NCBI GenBank assembly: GCA_029564595.1
Contig: JAKQPS010000113.1
Span: forward strand, 220,227 to 284,226
DNA: 64,000 nucleotides
Direction: 5' to 3'
DNA from: a bacterium
Lineage (GTDB): Bacteria; UBP15; UBA6099
Shown: positions 24,121 through 30,213 of the stretch, piece after piece
Layout: each line of letters opens with the position of its first letter
How positions within the stretch are numbered: the stretch's first letter is position 1
Position numbers and translations under genes: made by a program
The notes under the pieces: model-generated
Told to the model about the DNA's origin: nothing
Databases searched by the model: none
What the model saw: only the letters and a program-made list of their open reading frames with translations

Positions 24121-24136
24121 TGGCGCTCTTATTGAT
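24121..24136 (+). promoter_or_regulatory. Candidate sigma-54 (-24/-12) promoter, weak
   Basis: TGGCGC, then TCTTA, then TTGAT. The -24 element differs from TGGCAC at one base, and the 7-base gap between TGGC and TTG is right. But the -12 reads TTGA instead of TTGC. Orange-protein operons in Desulfovibrio are sigma-54 dependent and a sigma-54 activator is encoded at the far end of this cluster, which is why this is listed. A transcript from here would begin at the ATG itself. A sigma-70-like pair, TTGTTA (24079) and TATTAG (24102) with 17 bases between, is an alternative. Confidence 0.25.
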
Positions 24137-24148
24137 TCTATCCTTCGC

Positions 24149-24604
24149 ATGAGTCGATATAAAGTGGCCATTTCTGAATCAGGCGAGCGCGTGTCGCACA
24201 GGTTCGATTGCGCTCACACAATATACATAATCGAGTTGGATGATGGAAAAGAAGCGCTCCGTCAATCCATATCGACAGAGAACATGAACGGAATACAAAT
24301 GATGAGACAAGTCATCAATTCCGGGGCCGAGGCGATTATCTGCGGAGCCATGCCATGTTTCTATCACAGGATGGCGGATTCGGTGGGTATTAAGGTGATT
24401 TTTTACACAGGCGATATTGAAAGCGCGACAGTGGCTGCGGGGAACTCGGATCAGCCGGCGCAAAGCGCGCAGCCGCGACGCGGACACGGCAGGCGTTGCG
24501 GAATGAACAATGCGGCCCGCAACAGAAACGGATGCCGCGCTCGAATAATCGAGCGCGATGATTCTGTTGATTCGAAAAACGACGGGAGGATTGAGGATGC
24601 CTGA
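24149..24604 (+). CDS. NifX/ORP-like metallocluster-binding protein with basic C-terminal tail
   Basis: 151 residues. Residues 1-95 match the NifB/NifX/VnfX family, which carries iron-molybdenum-type clusters, and the orange protein (ORP) subgroup: MSRYKVAISESGERVSHRFDCAHTIYIIEL, then GAEAIICGAMPCFYHRMADSVGIKVIFYTG. The family residues before the tail, AIICGAMP and the His in SHRF, are present. The last 50 residues are unusually basic and rich in Arg, Asn and Cys (QPRRGHGRRCGMNNAARNRNGCRAR). First gene of a plus-strand cluster. No Shine-Dalgarno is seen upstream. The next gene overlaps its stop by 8 bases. Confidence 0.75.
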   Translation: MSRYKVAISESGERVSHRFDCAHTIYIIELDDGKEALRQSISTENMNGIQMMRQVINSGAEAIICGAMPCFYHRMADSVGIKVIFYTGDIESATVAAGNSDQPAQSAQPRRGHGRRCGMNNAARNRNGCRARIIERDDSVDSKNDGRIEDA

Positions 24605-24842
24605 TAAAGATGGTACAGGGCCGAAAGGCGGAGGGAAACGCGGCAAGCGCGGCGGAAGGCGCTCCGAAAAAACTCCCGCGACGAGCAATAAGAAGAGCGG
24701 GATGCCGGGAAGTCCGGCATGCGATATCTCTTCGGCAACTCCGCTCAAGCCGACAGGCGACGCCGCGTCCGGGCGTGCGGGCGGCAAAAAGCGATGCGGC
24801 CAAAGAATAGATGAATTTTCCAACCCTGAGTGGTGGAAATAA
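24597..24842 (+). CDS. Small basic Gly-rich protein with DGTGPxG N-terminus
   Basis: 81 residues starting MPDKDGTGPKGGGKRGKRGGRR. The MPxxDGTGPxG start recurs in the next gene and is characteristic of the small DUF5320-like proteins found beside NifX/MinD genes in anaerobes. The remainder is basic, low-complexity, and ends RIDEFSNPEWWK. It has two Cys (PACDISS and KRCGQR). The start overlaps the previous stop and has GGGAGGATTGAGG upstream. Function unknown. It may be a nucleic-acid-binding or cluster-chaperone accessory. Confidence 0.7.
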   Translation: MPDKDGTGPKGGGKRGKRGGRRSEKTPATSNKKSGMPGSPACDISSATPLKPTGDAASGRAGGKKRCGQRIDEFSNPEWWK

Positions 24843-24871
24843 CAATAACCGACAGAAAGGAGGTGAAAAAC

Positions 24872-25171
24872 ATGCCGGGATATGATGGAACAGGCCCGAT
24901 GGGTTCAGGCCCGATGACAGGAAGGGCGCTCGGAAGATGCGCGGGCAACGCCGCGGAGGGCGCTTTTGCGGGAGCAGGACGCGGCGGATTTCCGAGAGGA
25001 TGCGGAAGAGGCCGCGCGTTCGGCGGCGGACGCGGACAAGGCGGACGCCGTTTCGCTCAACCCGCTGGCTCAGCGGACGAAGCTTCATTTCTGAAGCGCG
25101 AGGCCGAAGCTCTGGAATCGCGTCTTGCGGATTTGAACAGCAGGATCGCTGAACTGGAACAGGAGCGATAG
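24872..25171 (+). CDS. DUF5320-like protein
   Basis: 99 residues starting MPGYDGTGPMGSGPMTGRALGRCAG. This N-terminus is the DUF5320 signature. A Gly/Arg-rich middle (GRGRAFGGGRGQGGRRF) leads to a C-terminal coiled coil (LKREAEALESRLADLNSRIAELEQER) that should dimerise. An excellent AAAGGAGGTGA box precedes the ATG. The function is unknown, but the gene type travels with NifX and MinD-like genes in methanogens and sulfate reducers. It lies 29 bases after the preceding paralogue-like gene. Confidence 0.8.
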   Translation: MPGYDGTGPMGSGPMTGRALGRCAGNAAEGAFAGAGRGGFPRGCGRGRAFGGGRGQGGRRFAQPAGSADEASFLKREAEALESRLADLNSRIAELEQER

Positions 25172-25298
25172 AGCAGACTCAGCAATGCGGCGCGGCGGCG
25201 CGACGGCTTCCGCGACGGGCAACAATAACGCGCCGGGATCGCCTCTCGCGCTCCCGGCTCACGTTATCGCGATGTATAACAATATGAGGGGGAATAAA

Positions 25299-25661
25299 AT
25301 GAAAATCGCAATAACATCAAAAGGAACCACTGTGGACTCTCCTGTCGATCCGAGATTCGGCAGAGCCGCCGGCTTCATGGTTTGCGACATCGACACGGGC
25401 GAATGCGCATACAAGGACAACGCGCAGAACCTCAGCGCGTCTCAGGGCGCGGGAATACAGAGCGCGAAGAATGTCGCCGACAGCGGAGTGTCGGCCATTG
25501 TCACGGGACACTGCGGCCCCAAGGCGTTTTCCGCGCTTAAAGCCGCCGGCATTAAGATTTACACCGGAGCGGAAGGAACCGTCGCCGAAAACATCGAGAA
25601 ATTCAAAGCCGGGTCTCTTAAAGAAATAGACAACGCGGATGTCGAGGGACATTGGTCGTGA
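25299..25661 (+). CDS. NifX/ORP-family cluster-binding protein (orange-protein homologue)
   Basis: 120 residues, entirely one NifX-like domain: MKIAITSKGTTVDSPVDPRFGRAAGF, then QGAGIQSAKNVADSGVSAIVTGHCGPKAFSAL, then GAEGTVAENIEKFKAGSL. The wording is that of Desulfovibrio orange protein, which binds a [S2MoS2CuS2MoS2] cluster. Only two Cys are present, in MVCDIDTGEC, plus one in HCGPK. GAGGGGG precedes the ATG. Its TGA overlaps the GTG start of the next gene, so synthesis is coupled to the MinD-like ATPase. Likely the core cluster carrier of the locus. Confidence 0.85.
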   Translation: MKIAITSKGTTVDSPVDPRFGRAAGFMVCDIDTGECAYKDNAQNLSASQGAGIQSAKNVADSGVSAIVTGHCGPKAFSALKAAGIKIYTGAEGTVAENIEKFKAGSLKEIDNADVEGHWS

Positions 25662-26554
25662 AAGAAGAAAAAAGACAAACGACAACCATCGCCGTGGCGA
25701 GCGGCAAGGGCGGAACCGGCAAAACCACCGTAGCCGTAAATCTCGCTTTGACATTCAGCCGCGCAGGGAAAAAGACGCTCCTGCTTGACTGCGATGTCGA
25801 AGCGCCGAACGCTCACATATTTCTCGGGACCGAGGGCATGGAGTCATCGCGGGTGACGGTTCGCGTCCCGGTCGTGGACGAGTCAAAGTGCGACGCCTGC
25901 GGAGCGTGCGGGAAAGCGTGCAGGTTCAGCGCGATTGTCTCTCTAGGTGGCAAGGCGCTGACTTTCCCATCGCTCTGTCACGCCTGCGGCGGATGCGTCA
26001 TCGCGTGCCCAACCAAAGCGATATCCGAAGGAGAGCGCGAGATAGGCGCGGCGTTCCGAGGAATGTTTCACGGAGTAGATTTCGCTTACGGAAAGTTGAG
26101 GATAGGAGAAGCAATGTCCCCGCCTCTCATCCGCGTGGTGAAAAAATTCAAGTCCGACGCCGAACTTACTATTGTGGATTCTCCTCCGGGGACGTCATGT
26201 CCGGTCGTGCAATCCGTCCGAGGCAGCGATTACGTGGCGCTTGTGACGGAGCCTACGCCCTTCGGGCTGCACGATCTTAAACTGGCGGTGGAAATGATAC
26301 GCGAGATTGGGATTCCGTTCGGATGCATAGTCAACCGCGCGGAGGCCGGGGACAGGCGCGCTCATGATTTCTGCCTCGAAAACGACATCCCCGTCATAGG
26401 AGCCATTCCTGACGACAGGCGCGCGGCGGAAGCTTATTCAAGAGGGATTCCTCTTATCGACGCGCTCCCTGATTTCAAACTATTATTCGAGGAGCTTGGC
26501 GGCAGATTGATCGAAACCGCCGAGGCTTGCGCGAGGAAGGAAGTCCGGCGATGA
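25658..26554 (+). CDS. MinD/Mrp-superfamily ATPase with inserted ferredoxin domain
   Basis: 298 residues. A deviant Walker A, SGKGGTGKTTVAVN, is followed by an inserted 2[4Fe-4S] ferredoxin (CDACGACGKACRFSA and CHACGGCVIACPTKA, about residues 70-125). DSPPGTSCPVVQS and TEPTPFGLHDLKLAVEMI complete the fold. These enzymes are the MinD-like ATPases of orange-protein loci (DVU2103/DVU2104 type) and are thought to power cluster or electron transfer. The GTG at 25658 shares bases with the previous TGA and has GAGGG 9 bases upstream. An in-frame TTG at 25652 would have too short a spacing. It is followed by an ATGA overlap into the next gene. Confidence 0.85.
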   Translation: MKEEKRQTTTIAVASGKGGTGKTTVAVNLALTFSRAGKKTLLLDCDVEAPNAHIFLGTEGMESSRVTVRVPVVDESKCDACGACGKACRFSAIVSLGGKALTFPSLCHACGGCVIACPTKAISEGEREIGAAFRGMFHGVDFAYGKLRIGEAMSPPLIRVVKKFKSDAELTIVDSPPGTSCPVVQSVRGSDYVALVTEPTPFGLHDLKLAVEMIREIGIPFGCIVNRAEAGDRRAHDFCLENDIPVIGAIPDDRRAAEAYSRGIPLIDALPDFKLLFEELGGRLIETAEACARKEVRR

Positions 26555-27417
26555 AAGAATTGACAATTGTCAGTGGCAAAGGCGGGGCCGGCAAGACGAG
26601 CGTGGCCGCTTCATTTGCGGCCTTGGCGCGCGACAAGGCTATCGCCGACTGCGACGTGGACGCTGCCGACCTCCACCTTGTCATGGAGCCTACGATAAAG
26701 CATAGAGAGCCTTTTTCGGGAGGCTCCAAAGCTGAGATAGATTTGAAAATATGTTCCTCCTGCGGACTCTGCCGGACCCTTTGCAGGTTCGACGCCATAG
26801 ACAAGGATTACAAAATAGACGATTTTGCGTGCGAGGGATGCGGAGTATGCGCGGACAACTGCCCGGAGAAGGCGGCGCTGCTTATCCCCCGGCAGGCGGG
26901 CGAGTTGTTTGTGTCGGACACGCGGAACGGCCCGATGGTTCACGCCCGCCTTATTCCGGGAGAGGAAAACTCAGGGAAGCTTGTTTCGCTCGTCCGCTCC
27001 AGAGCGAGAGAGATCGCGGAAAACGAGAAACTTGGGCTTGTTCTCATCGACGGTTCTCCGGGGATAGGGTGTCCGGTGATAGCTTCCGTGACGGGCGTTT
27101 CATTATTGCTGATTGTCACAGAACCGACGTTGTCCGGCCTCCACGACCTTGACAGAATCGCGTCTCTCGCGGGTCATTTCGGCATACCGTCCGCGGTTTG
27201 CGTCAACAAATTCGACATCAACATCGAAATGACGGAATCTATAGAGAAATACTGCGCGGGGAAGAAACTGCCGATTGTCGGAAGGATACCTTACGATACT
27301 CTTGTCACGAAAGCGCAGATTGCGGGAGTAAGCGTGGTAGAATATTCTGGCGGGGCCGCGGCGCTCGAAGTCTCGCGGGTCTGGAAGAAAACAAACTATA
27401 TGCTCGAAACGTGTTGA
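26551..27417 (+). CDS. MinD/Mrp-superfamily ATPase with inserted ferredoxin domain (second copy)
   Basis: 288 residues, the same fold and layout as the gene before it. The P-loop is SGKGGAGKTSVAA, the ferredoxin insert CSSCGLCRTLCRFDA and CEGCGVCADNCPEKA. IDGSPGIGCPVIA and TEPTLSGLHDLDRIASL follow. The paired MinD-like genes (like DVU2103/DVU2104) overlap by ATGA. They probably form a heterodimer, since each carries one nucleotide site and two [4Fe-4S] clusters. A GAGGAAGGAAG box lies upstream. The next gene, MOSC, starts 17 bases after the stop. Confidence 0.85.
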   Translation: MKELTIVSGKGGAGKTSVAASFAALARDKAIADCDVDAADLHLVMEPTIKHREPFSGGSKAEIDLKICSSCGLCRTLCRFDAIDKDYKIDDFACEGCGVCADNCPEKAALLIPRQAGELFVSDTRNGPMVHARLIPGEENSGKLVSLVRSRAREIAENEKLGLVLIDGSPGIGCPVIASVTGVSLLLIVTEPTLSGLHDLDRIASLAGHFGIPSAVCVNKFDINIEMTESIEKYCAGKKLPIVGRIPYDTLVTKAQIAGVSVVEYSGGAAALEVSRVWKKTNYMLETC

Positions 27418-27434
27418 GCAAAAGGGGAATGTAA

Positions 27435-27878
27435 ATGGCAAAGGGAAAAGTGGCCGCCGTATGTTCCGGCGCCGAGCGCGGCAAAGGGAAAACGCGCGTC
27501 CGCGAAGCTATGCTGATCGCCGGAGCCGGACTCGAAGGAGACGGTCACGCTCGAGGCGGCGCAAGACAGTTGAGCATCCTGTCCGGCGAGACTGCGAAAC
27601 GACTAAATGAAGACCATGGACTGGGAGCGCAACCGGGAGACTTCGCGGAAAACATTCTCACGGAAGGATTGGACTTCGCGCGGCTCAATGTCGGAGACAA
27701 GCTGAAGATAGGAGAGGCGGTGGCGCGCATAACGGAGATCGGGAAACCGGAGCACGGCCCGAATGATTTTAACTTTAAAGGATTCGCCCCTCTTGCAAAA
27801 ACCGGCTTGTTCGCCGAGATTATTGTCGGCGGCCGCGCGCGGGAAGGCGACGAGATATCGAAAATCGAAGACGAATAA
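27435..27878 (+). CDS. MOSC-domain protein lacking the usual sulfur-carrying Cys
   Basis: 147 residues of one MOSC (molybdenum cofactor sulfurase C-terminal) domain: AGLEGDGHARGGARQLSILSG, then PGDFAENILTEGLDFARLNVGDKLKIGEAVARITEIGKPEHG. In typical MOSC proteins a Cys follows the last motif and carries persulfide sulfur. Here the equivalent stretch reads PEHGPND. The only Cys is near the N-terminus (AVCSGAE). It may position a sulfur or Mo species rather than carry it. Its presence inside the NifX/MinD cluster hints at Mo-S chemistry. AAAAGGGGAATG box upstream. Confidence 0.8.
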   Translation: MAKGKVAAVCSGAERGKGKTRVREAMLIAGAGLEGDGHARGGARQLSILSGETAKRLNEDHGLGAQPGDFAENILTEGLDFARLNVGDKLKIGEAVARITEIGKPEHGPNDFNFKGFAPLAKTGLFAEIIVGGRAREGDEISKIEDE

Positions 27879-27907
27879 GATTAAGGTCTGATAATCGGAG
27901 AAAGATC

Positions 27908-28153
27908 ATGCCCATATACGAATATGAATGCGGGAAATGCGGGAACAGGCACGAGCATCAGCATGCCGCGAACGCGACGAGGGACGAAGCGCCGCCCTGC
28001 CCTTCCTGCGGCTCTCAGTCGTCGGAACGCGTTTTTTCTTCATTCTCTGTCGGAAAACAATCATCTCCCGGCTCCGGCGCGACATGTTGCGGCGCGGCAA
28101 ACCCGTCCGAAGCCGGATGCGGCGGCGGCTCATGCTGCGGGAAAGGACGGTAA
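27908..28153 (+). CDS. FmdB-like zinc-ribbon protein
   Basis: 81 residues. The FmdB zinc ribbon occupies residues 1-46: MPIYEYECGKCGNRHEH, then PPCPSCGSQSSERVF, with four Cys forming a zinc (or rubredoxin-like) site. The C-terminus adds two Cys-rich bursts (TCCGAANPSEAGCGGGSCCGKGR). FmdB was named for the regulator of a formamidase operon, and the domain is found as a small accessory of many anaerobe operons. Here the Cys-rich tail could hold copper, iron or another metal for the cluster. The next gene starts 7 bases after its stop. Confidence 0.8.
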   Translation: MPIYEYECGKCGNRHEHQHAANATRDEAPPCPSCGSQSSERVFSSFSVGKQSSPGSGATCCGAANPSEAGCGGGSCCGKGR

Positions 28154-28160
28154 GACTGAT

Positions 28161-28619
28161 ATGTCGTCTAGATGCGTTAACGCGGATAAAACTCCCGAAG
28201 CGTTTTTCGTGTGGCTGAGAGACAGGTTTCCGGAGGCCGGCGGTTTCATCGACGTTTCGGCGCCGCCCGAAGATTCCAACATCGGGCCTCTGGACAACGC
28301 CGACGCGAACGGAACCATTCACGGAATATGCGGCGACACGATGGAGATATGGCTGAAGATTGAAAACGGGGTCGTGACGGACGCCAGATACGCGACTAAC
28401 GGTTGCTTCTCGTCGAGAGCCTGCGGGGCGGCGGCGACATATCTTGCCAAAGGCGAAAGAATCATAGACGCTCTCGGCATATCCCCGCGCGACGTGATGA
28501 ATCTGCTGGAACTGATTCCCGGCGTTGACATTCATTGTTCGATACTTGCGATATCAACCCTTTACAGGGCGATTGCGGAATACATTCTAAAAGGCAATAT
28601 CAGCGTGGAAATGAAATAG
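28161..28619 (+). CDS. NifU/IscU-type Fe-S cluster scaffold
   Basis: 152 residues. The three ligand cysteines of IscU-type scaffolds are present at 57 (GICGDTMEIW), 82 (TNGCFSSRACGA) and 126 (DIHCSILA), with the Asp next to the first. An N-terminal extension of about 45 residues is not typical of IscU. No IscS-like desulfurase is near, so sulfur would come from elsewhere or from sulfide. The scaffold fits a role in assembling the cluster for the ORP-like carriers. A weak GGACGG precedes the ATG. The 45-base gap downstream leads to the Mrp-NifX fusion. Confidence 0.85.
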   Translation: MSSRCVNADKTPEAFFVWLRDRFPEAGGFIDVSAPPEDSNIGPLDNADANGTIHGICGDTMEIWLKIENGVVTDARYATNGCFSSRACGAAATYLAKGERIIDALGISPRDVMNLLELIPGVDIHCSILAISTLYRAIAEYILKGNISVEMK

Positions 28620-28664
28620 CGATGAGCGCGGCAAGAGCGCAATCTCAACAGGAGGAAACACAAG

Positions 28665-29927
28665 ATGGGTTCTGACGGCAAATGCGGACACGGCGGCGGC
28701 GGATGTTCAAGTGGAAACGAGCATCAAGGCGGCGGTCGCGATGAAATGAATGAATTTCTGGACAACCAACTGCTCTCCAAGCGGATGTCGATGATTAAGA
28801 ACAAAATCATCGTCATGAGCGGAAAAGGCGGCGTTGGAAAAAGCACGGTGGCGGCGAACATAGCGGTGGGTCTGGCCATGCGCGGGCTGCGCGTGGGGTT
28901 GCTGGATGTCGATATTCACGGGCCGAGCGTGCCGAGGCTTCTGGGGCTGGCGGATGCCCGCCCCGACCACGACGAGTTCGGGCTGAAACCTGTCGAATGC
29001 AAAGTCGGCGACGCCGTCCTCCGGGTGATGTCTATCGGCTTTCTCACATCGAACAGGGACGAAGCGATAATCTGGCGCGGCCCTATGAAAATGACCGCGA
29101 TAAAACAGTTCCTGAAAGATGTCGCATGGGGCGAACTTGATTTCCTTGTCATCGACTCGCCTCCGGGAACGGGAGACGAACCGCTTTCGGTGTGCCAGTT
29201 GATTCCCGGCCTGACAGGCGCGGTAATCGTCACCACTCCCCAGAAACTGGCCATAGACGATGTGCGCAAATCCATCGCTTTCTGCAACAGGTTGAACCTT
29301 AGGGTTCTTGGAGTCGTCGAAAACATGAGCGGCTTCGTTTGTCCGAAGTGCGGCGAAACGATAGACGTGTTCAAGAGCGGAGGCGGACAGGAAATGGCCT
29401 CCGACATGGGAGTTCCTTTCCTCGGCAAAGTTCCGCTGGACCCGGCGGTTGTCGCGGCTGGAGACGACGGGTCTCCGGTGGCGGCGTCTATAGCGGACGG
29501 GCCGACAGCCGCCGCATTCAGCCTTATGATTGAGCCGCTGTTGACATTAGTCAATAACGACGGCGAGCAAATTCAACAGAAAGAAGGGGCCGCGATGAGA
29601 ATAGCGATACCGACCGCGCAGGGAAGTCTCTGCATGCACTTCGGCCATTGCGAAGTATTCACGATATTCGACGTCGAGGACAACAAAGTTGTGAAAACTC
29701 AGACGCTGACGCCTCCGGAGCATGAGCCGGGGGTGATTCCCAAATGGCTTAGCGAGCAGAAAGCGACTCACATCATCGCCGGAGGGATGGGTTCGCGCGC
29801 GCAGGATTTGTTTAAACAGTACGGCATAGAAGTTGTGGTGGGCGCTCCGGCGCTGGCTCCTCAGAATGTCGTCGAGCAATACCTGTCAGGCTCGCTGCAA
29901 TGCGGCGGCAACGTCTGCGACCACTGA
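28665..29927 (+). CDS. Mrp/NBP35-type ATPase fused to a C-terminal NifX/ORP-like domain
   Basis: 420 residues. A Cys/Gly-rich head (KCGHGGGGCSSGNEHQGGG) precedes an Mrp/NBP35 ATPase core: MSGKGGVGKSTVAANIA, VDIHGPSVPRLLGL, SPPGTGDEPLSV, TPQKLAIDDVRKSI, and a CPKCGE pair that holds a bridging [4Fe-4S] cluster between subunits. From residue 311 a complete NifX-like domain follows (MRIAIPTAQGSLCMHFGHCEVFTIFD... GVIPKWLSEQKATHIIAGG). DVU2109 of Desulfovibrio vulgaris belongs to the same Mrp group. An AACAGGAGGAAA box precedes the ATG. The in-frame ATG at 29595 has AAGGGG 5-10 bases upstream, so the NifX domain might also be made alone. Last gene of the cluster. Confidence 0.9.
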   Translation: MGSDGKCGHGGGGCSSGNEHQGGGRDEMNEFLDNQLLSKRMSMIKNKIIVMSGKGGVGKSTVAANIAVGLAMRGLRVGLLDVDIHGPSVPRLLGLADARPDHDEFGLKPVECKVGDAVLRVMSIGFLTSNRDEAIIWRGPMKMTAIKQFLKDVAWGELDFLVIDSPPGTGDEPLSVCQLIPGLTGAVIVTTPQKLAIDDVRKSIAFCNRLNLRVLGVVENMSGFVCPKCGETIDVFKSGGGQEMASDMGVPFLGKVPLDPAVVAAGDDGSPVAASIADGPTAAAFSLMIEPLLTLVNNDGEQIQQKEGAAMRIAIPTAQGSLCMHFGHCEVFTIFDVEDNKVVKTQTLTPPEHEPGVIPKWLSEQKATHIIAGGMGSRAQDLFKQYGIEVVVGAPALAPQNVVEQYLSGSLQCGGNVCDH

Positions 29928-30059
29928 GAAAATGGAAAACTCTCTGTTTGCTTGTCGATATGGTGTTAGGGTTAACTCTGGAACGGTTCTTGCCTTAGAA
30001 CTGCAATGCGGATGCGTTACATCAGACTGACAGTTCGGTAATTTCAGCAAAGTTCTCAC

Positions 30060-30096
30060 AAGCCGCCTTGAAGGAACATTTCAAGGCGGCTTTTTG
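30060..30096 (+). terminator. Rho-independent terminator of the NifX/MinD cluster
   Basis: AGCCGCCTTGAA (30061-30072), a 7-base loop, its exact complement TTCAAGGCGGCT (30080-30091), then TTTT. A 12-bp perfect stem with a T run. It lies between convergent genes and may also serve the sigma-54 regulator on the minus strand. The rest of the 29928-30213 gap shows no gene. Confidence 0.85.
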
Positions 30097-30213
30097 AGTC
30101 TTAATCAAAACAAAACCGCCACCCTTTCCGTTGCGCGAAAAACTATCGATAATCAACCCGATTTCACCGTTAGATATGGCGAAACGGAAGCTATTTTCAT
30201 AACGGGAAGCAAA

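Noticed and set aside
28665-28740. Cys-rich N-terminus of the Mrp-NifX fusion as a separate small peptide
   Set aside because: It is in frame with the ATPase, follows a strong ribosome binding site, and such Cys/Gly heads are normal for NBP35-type proteins.
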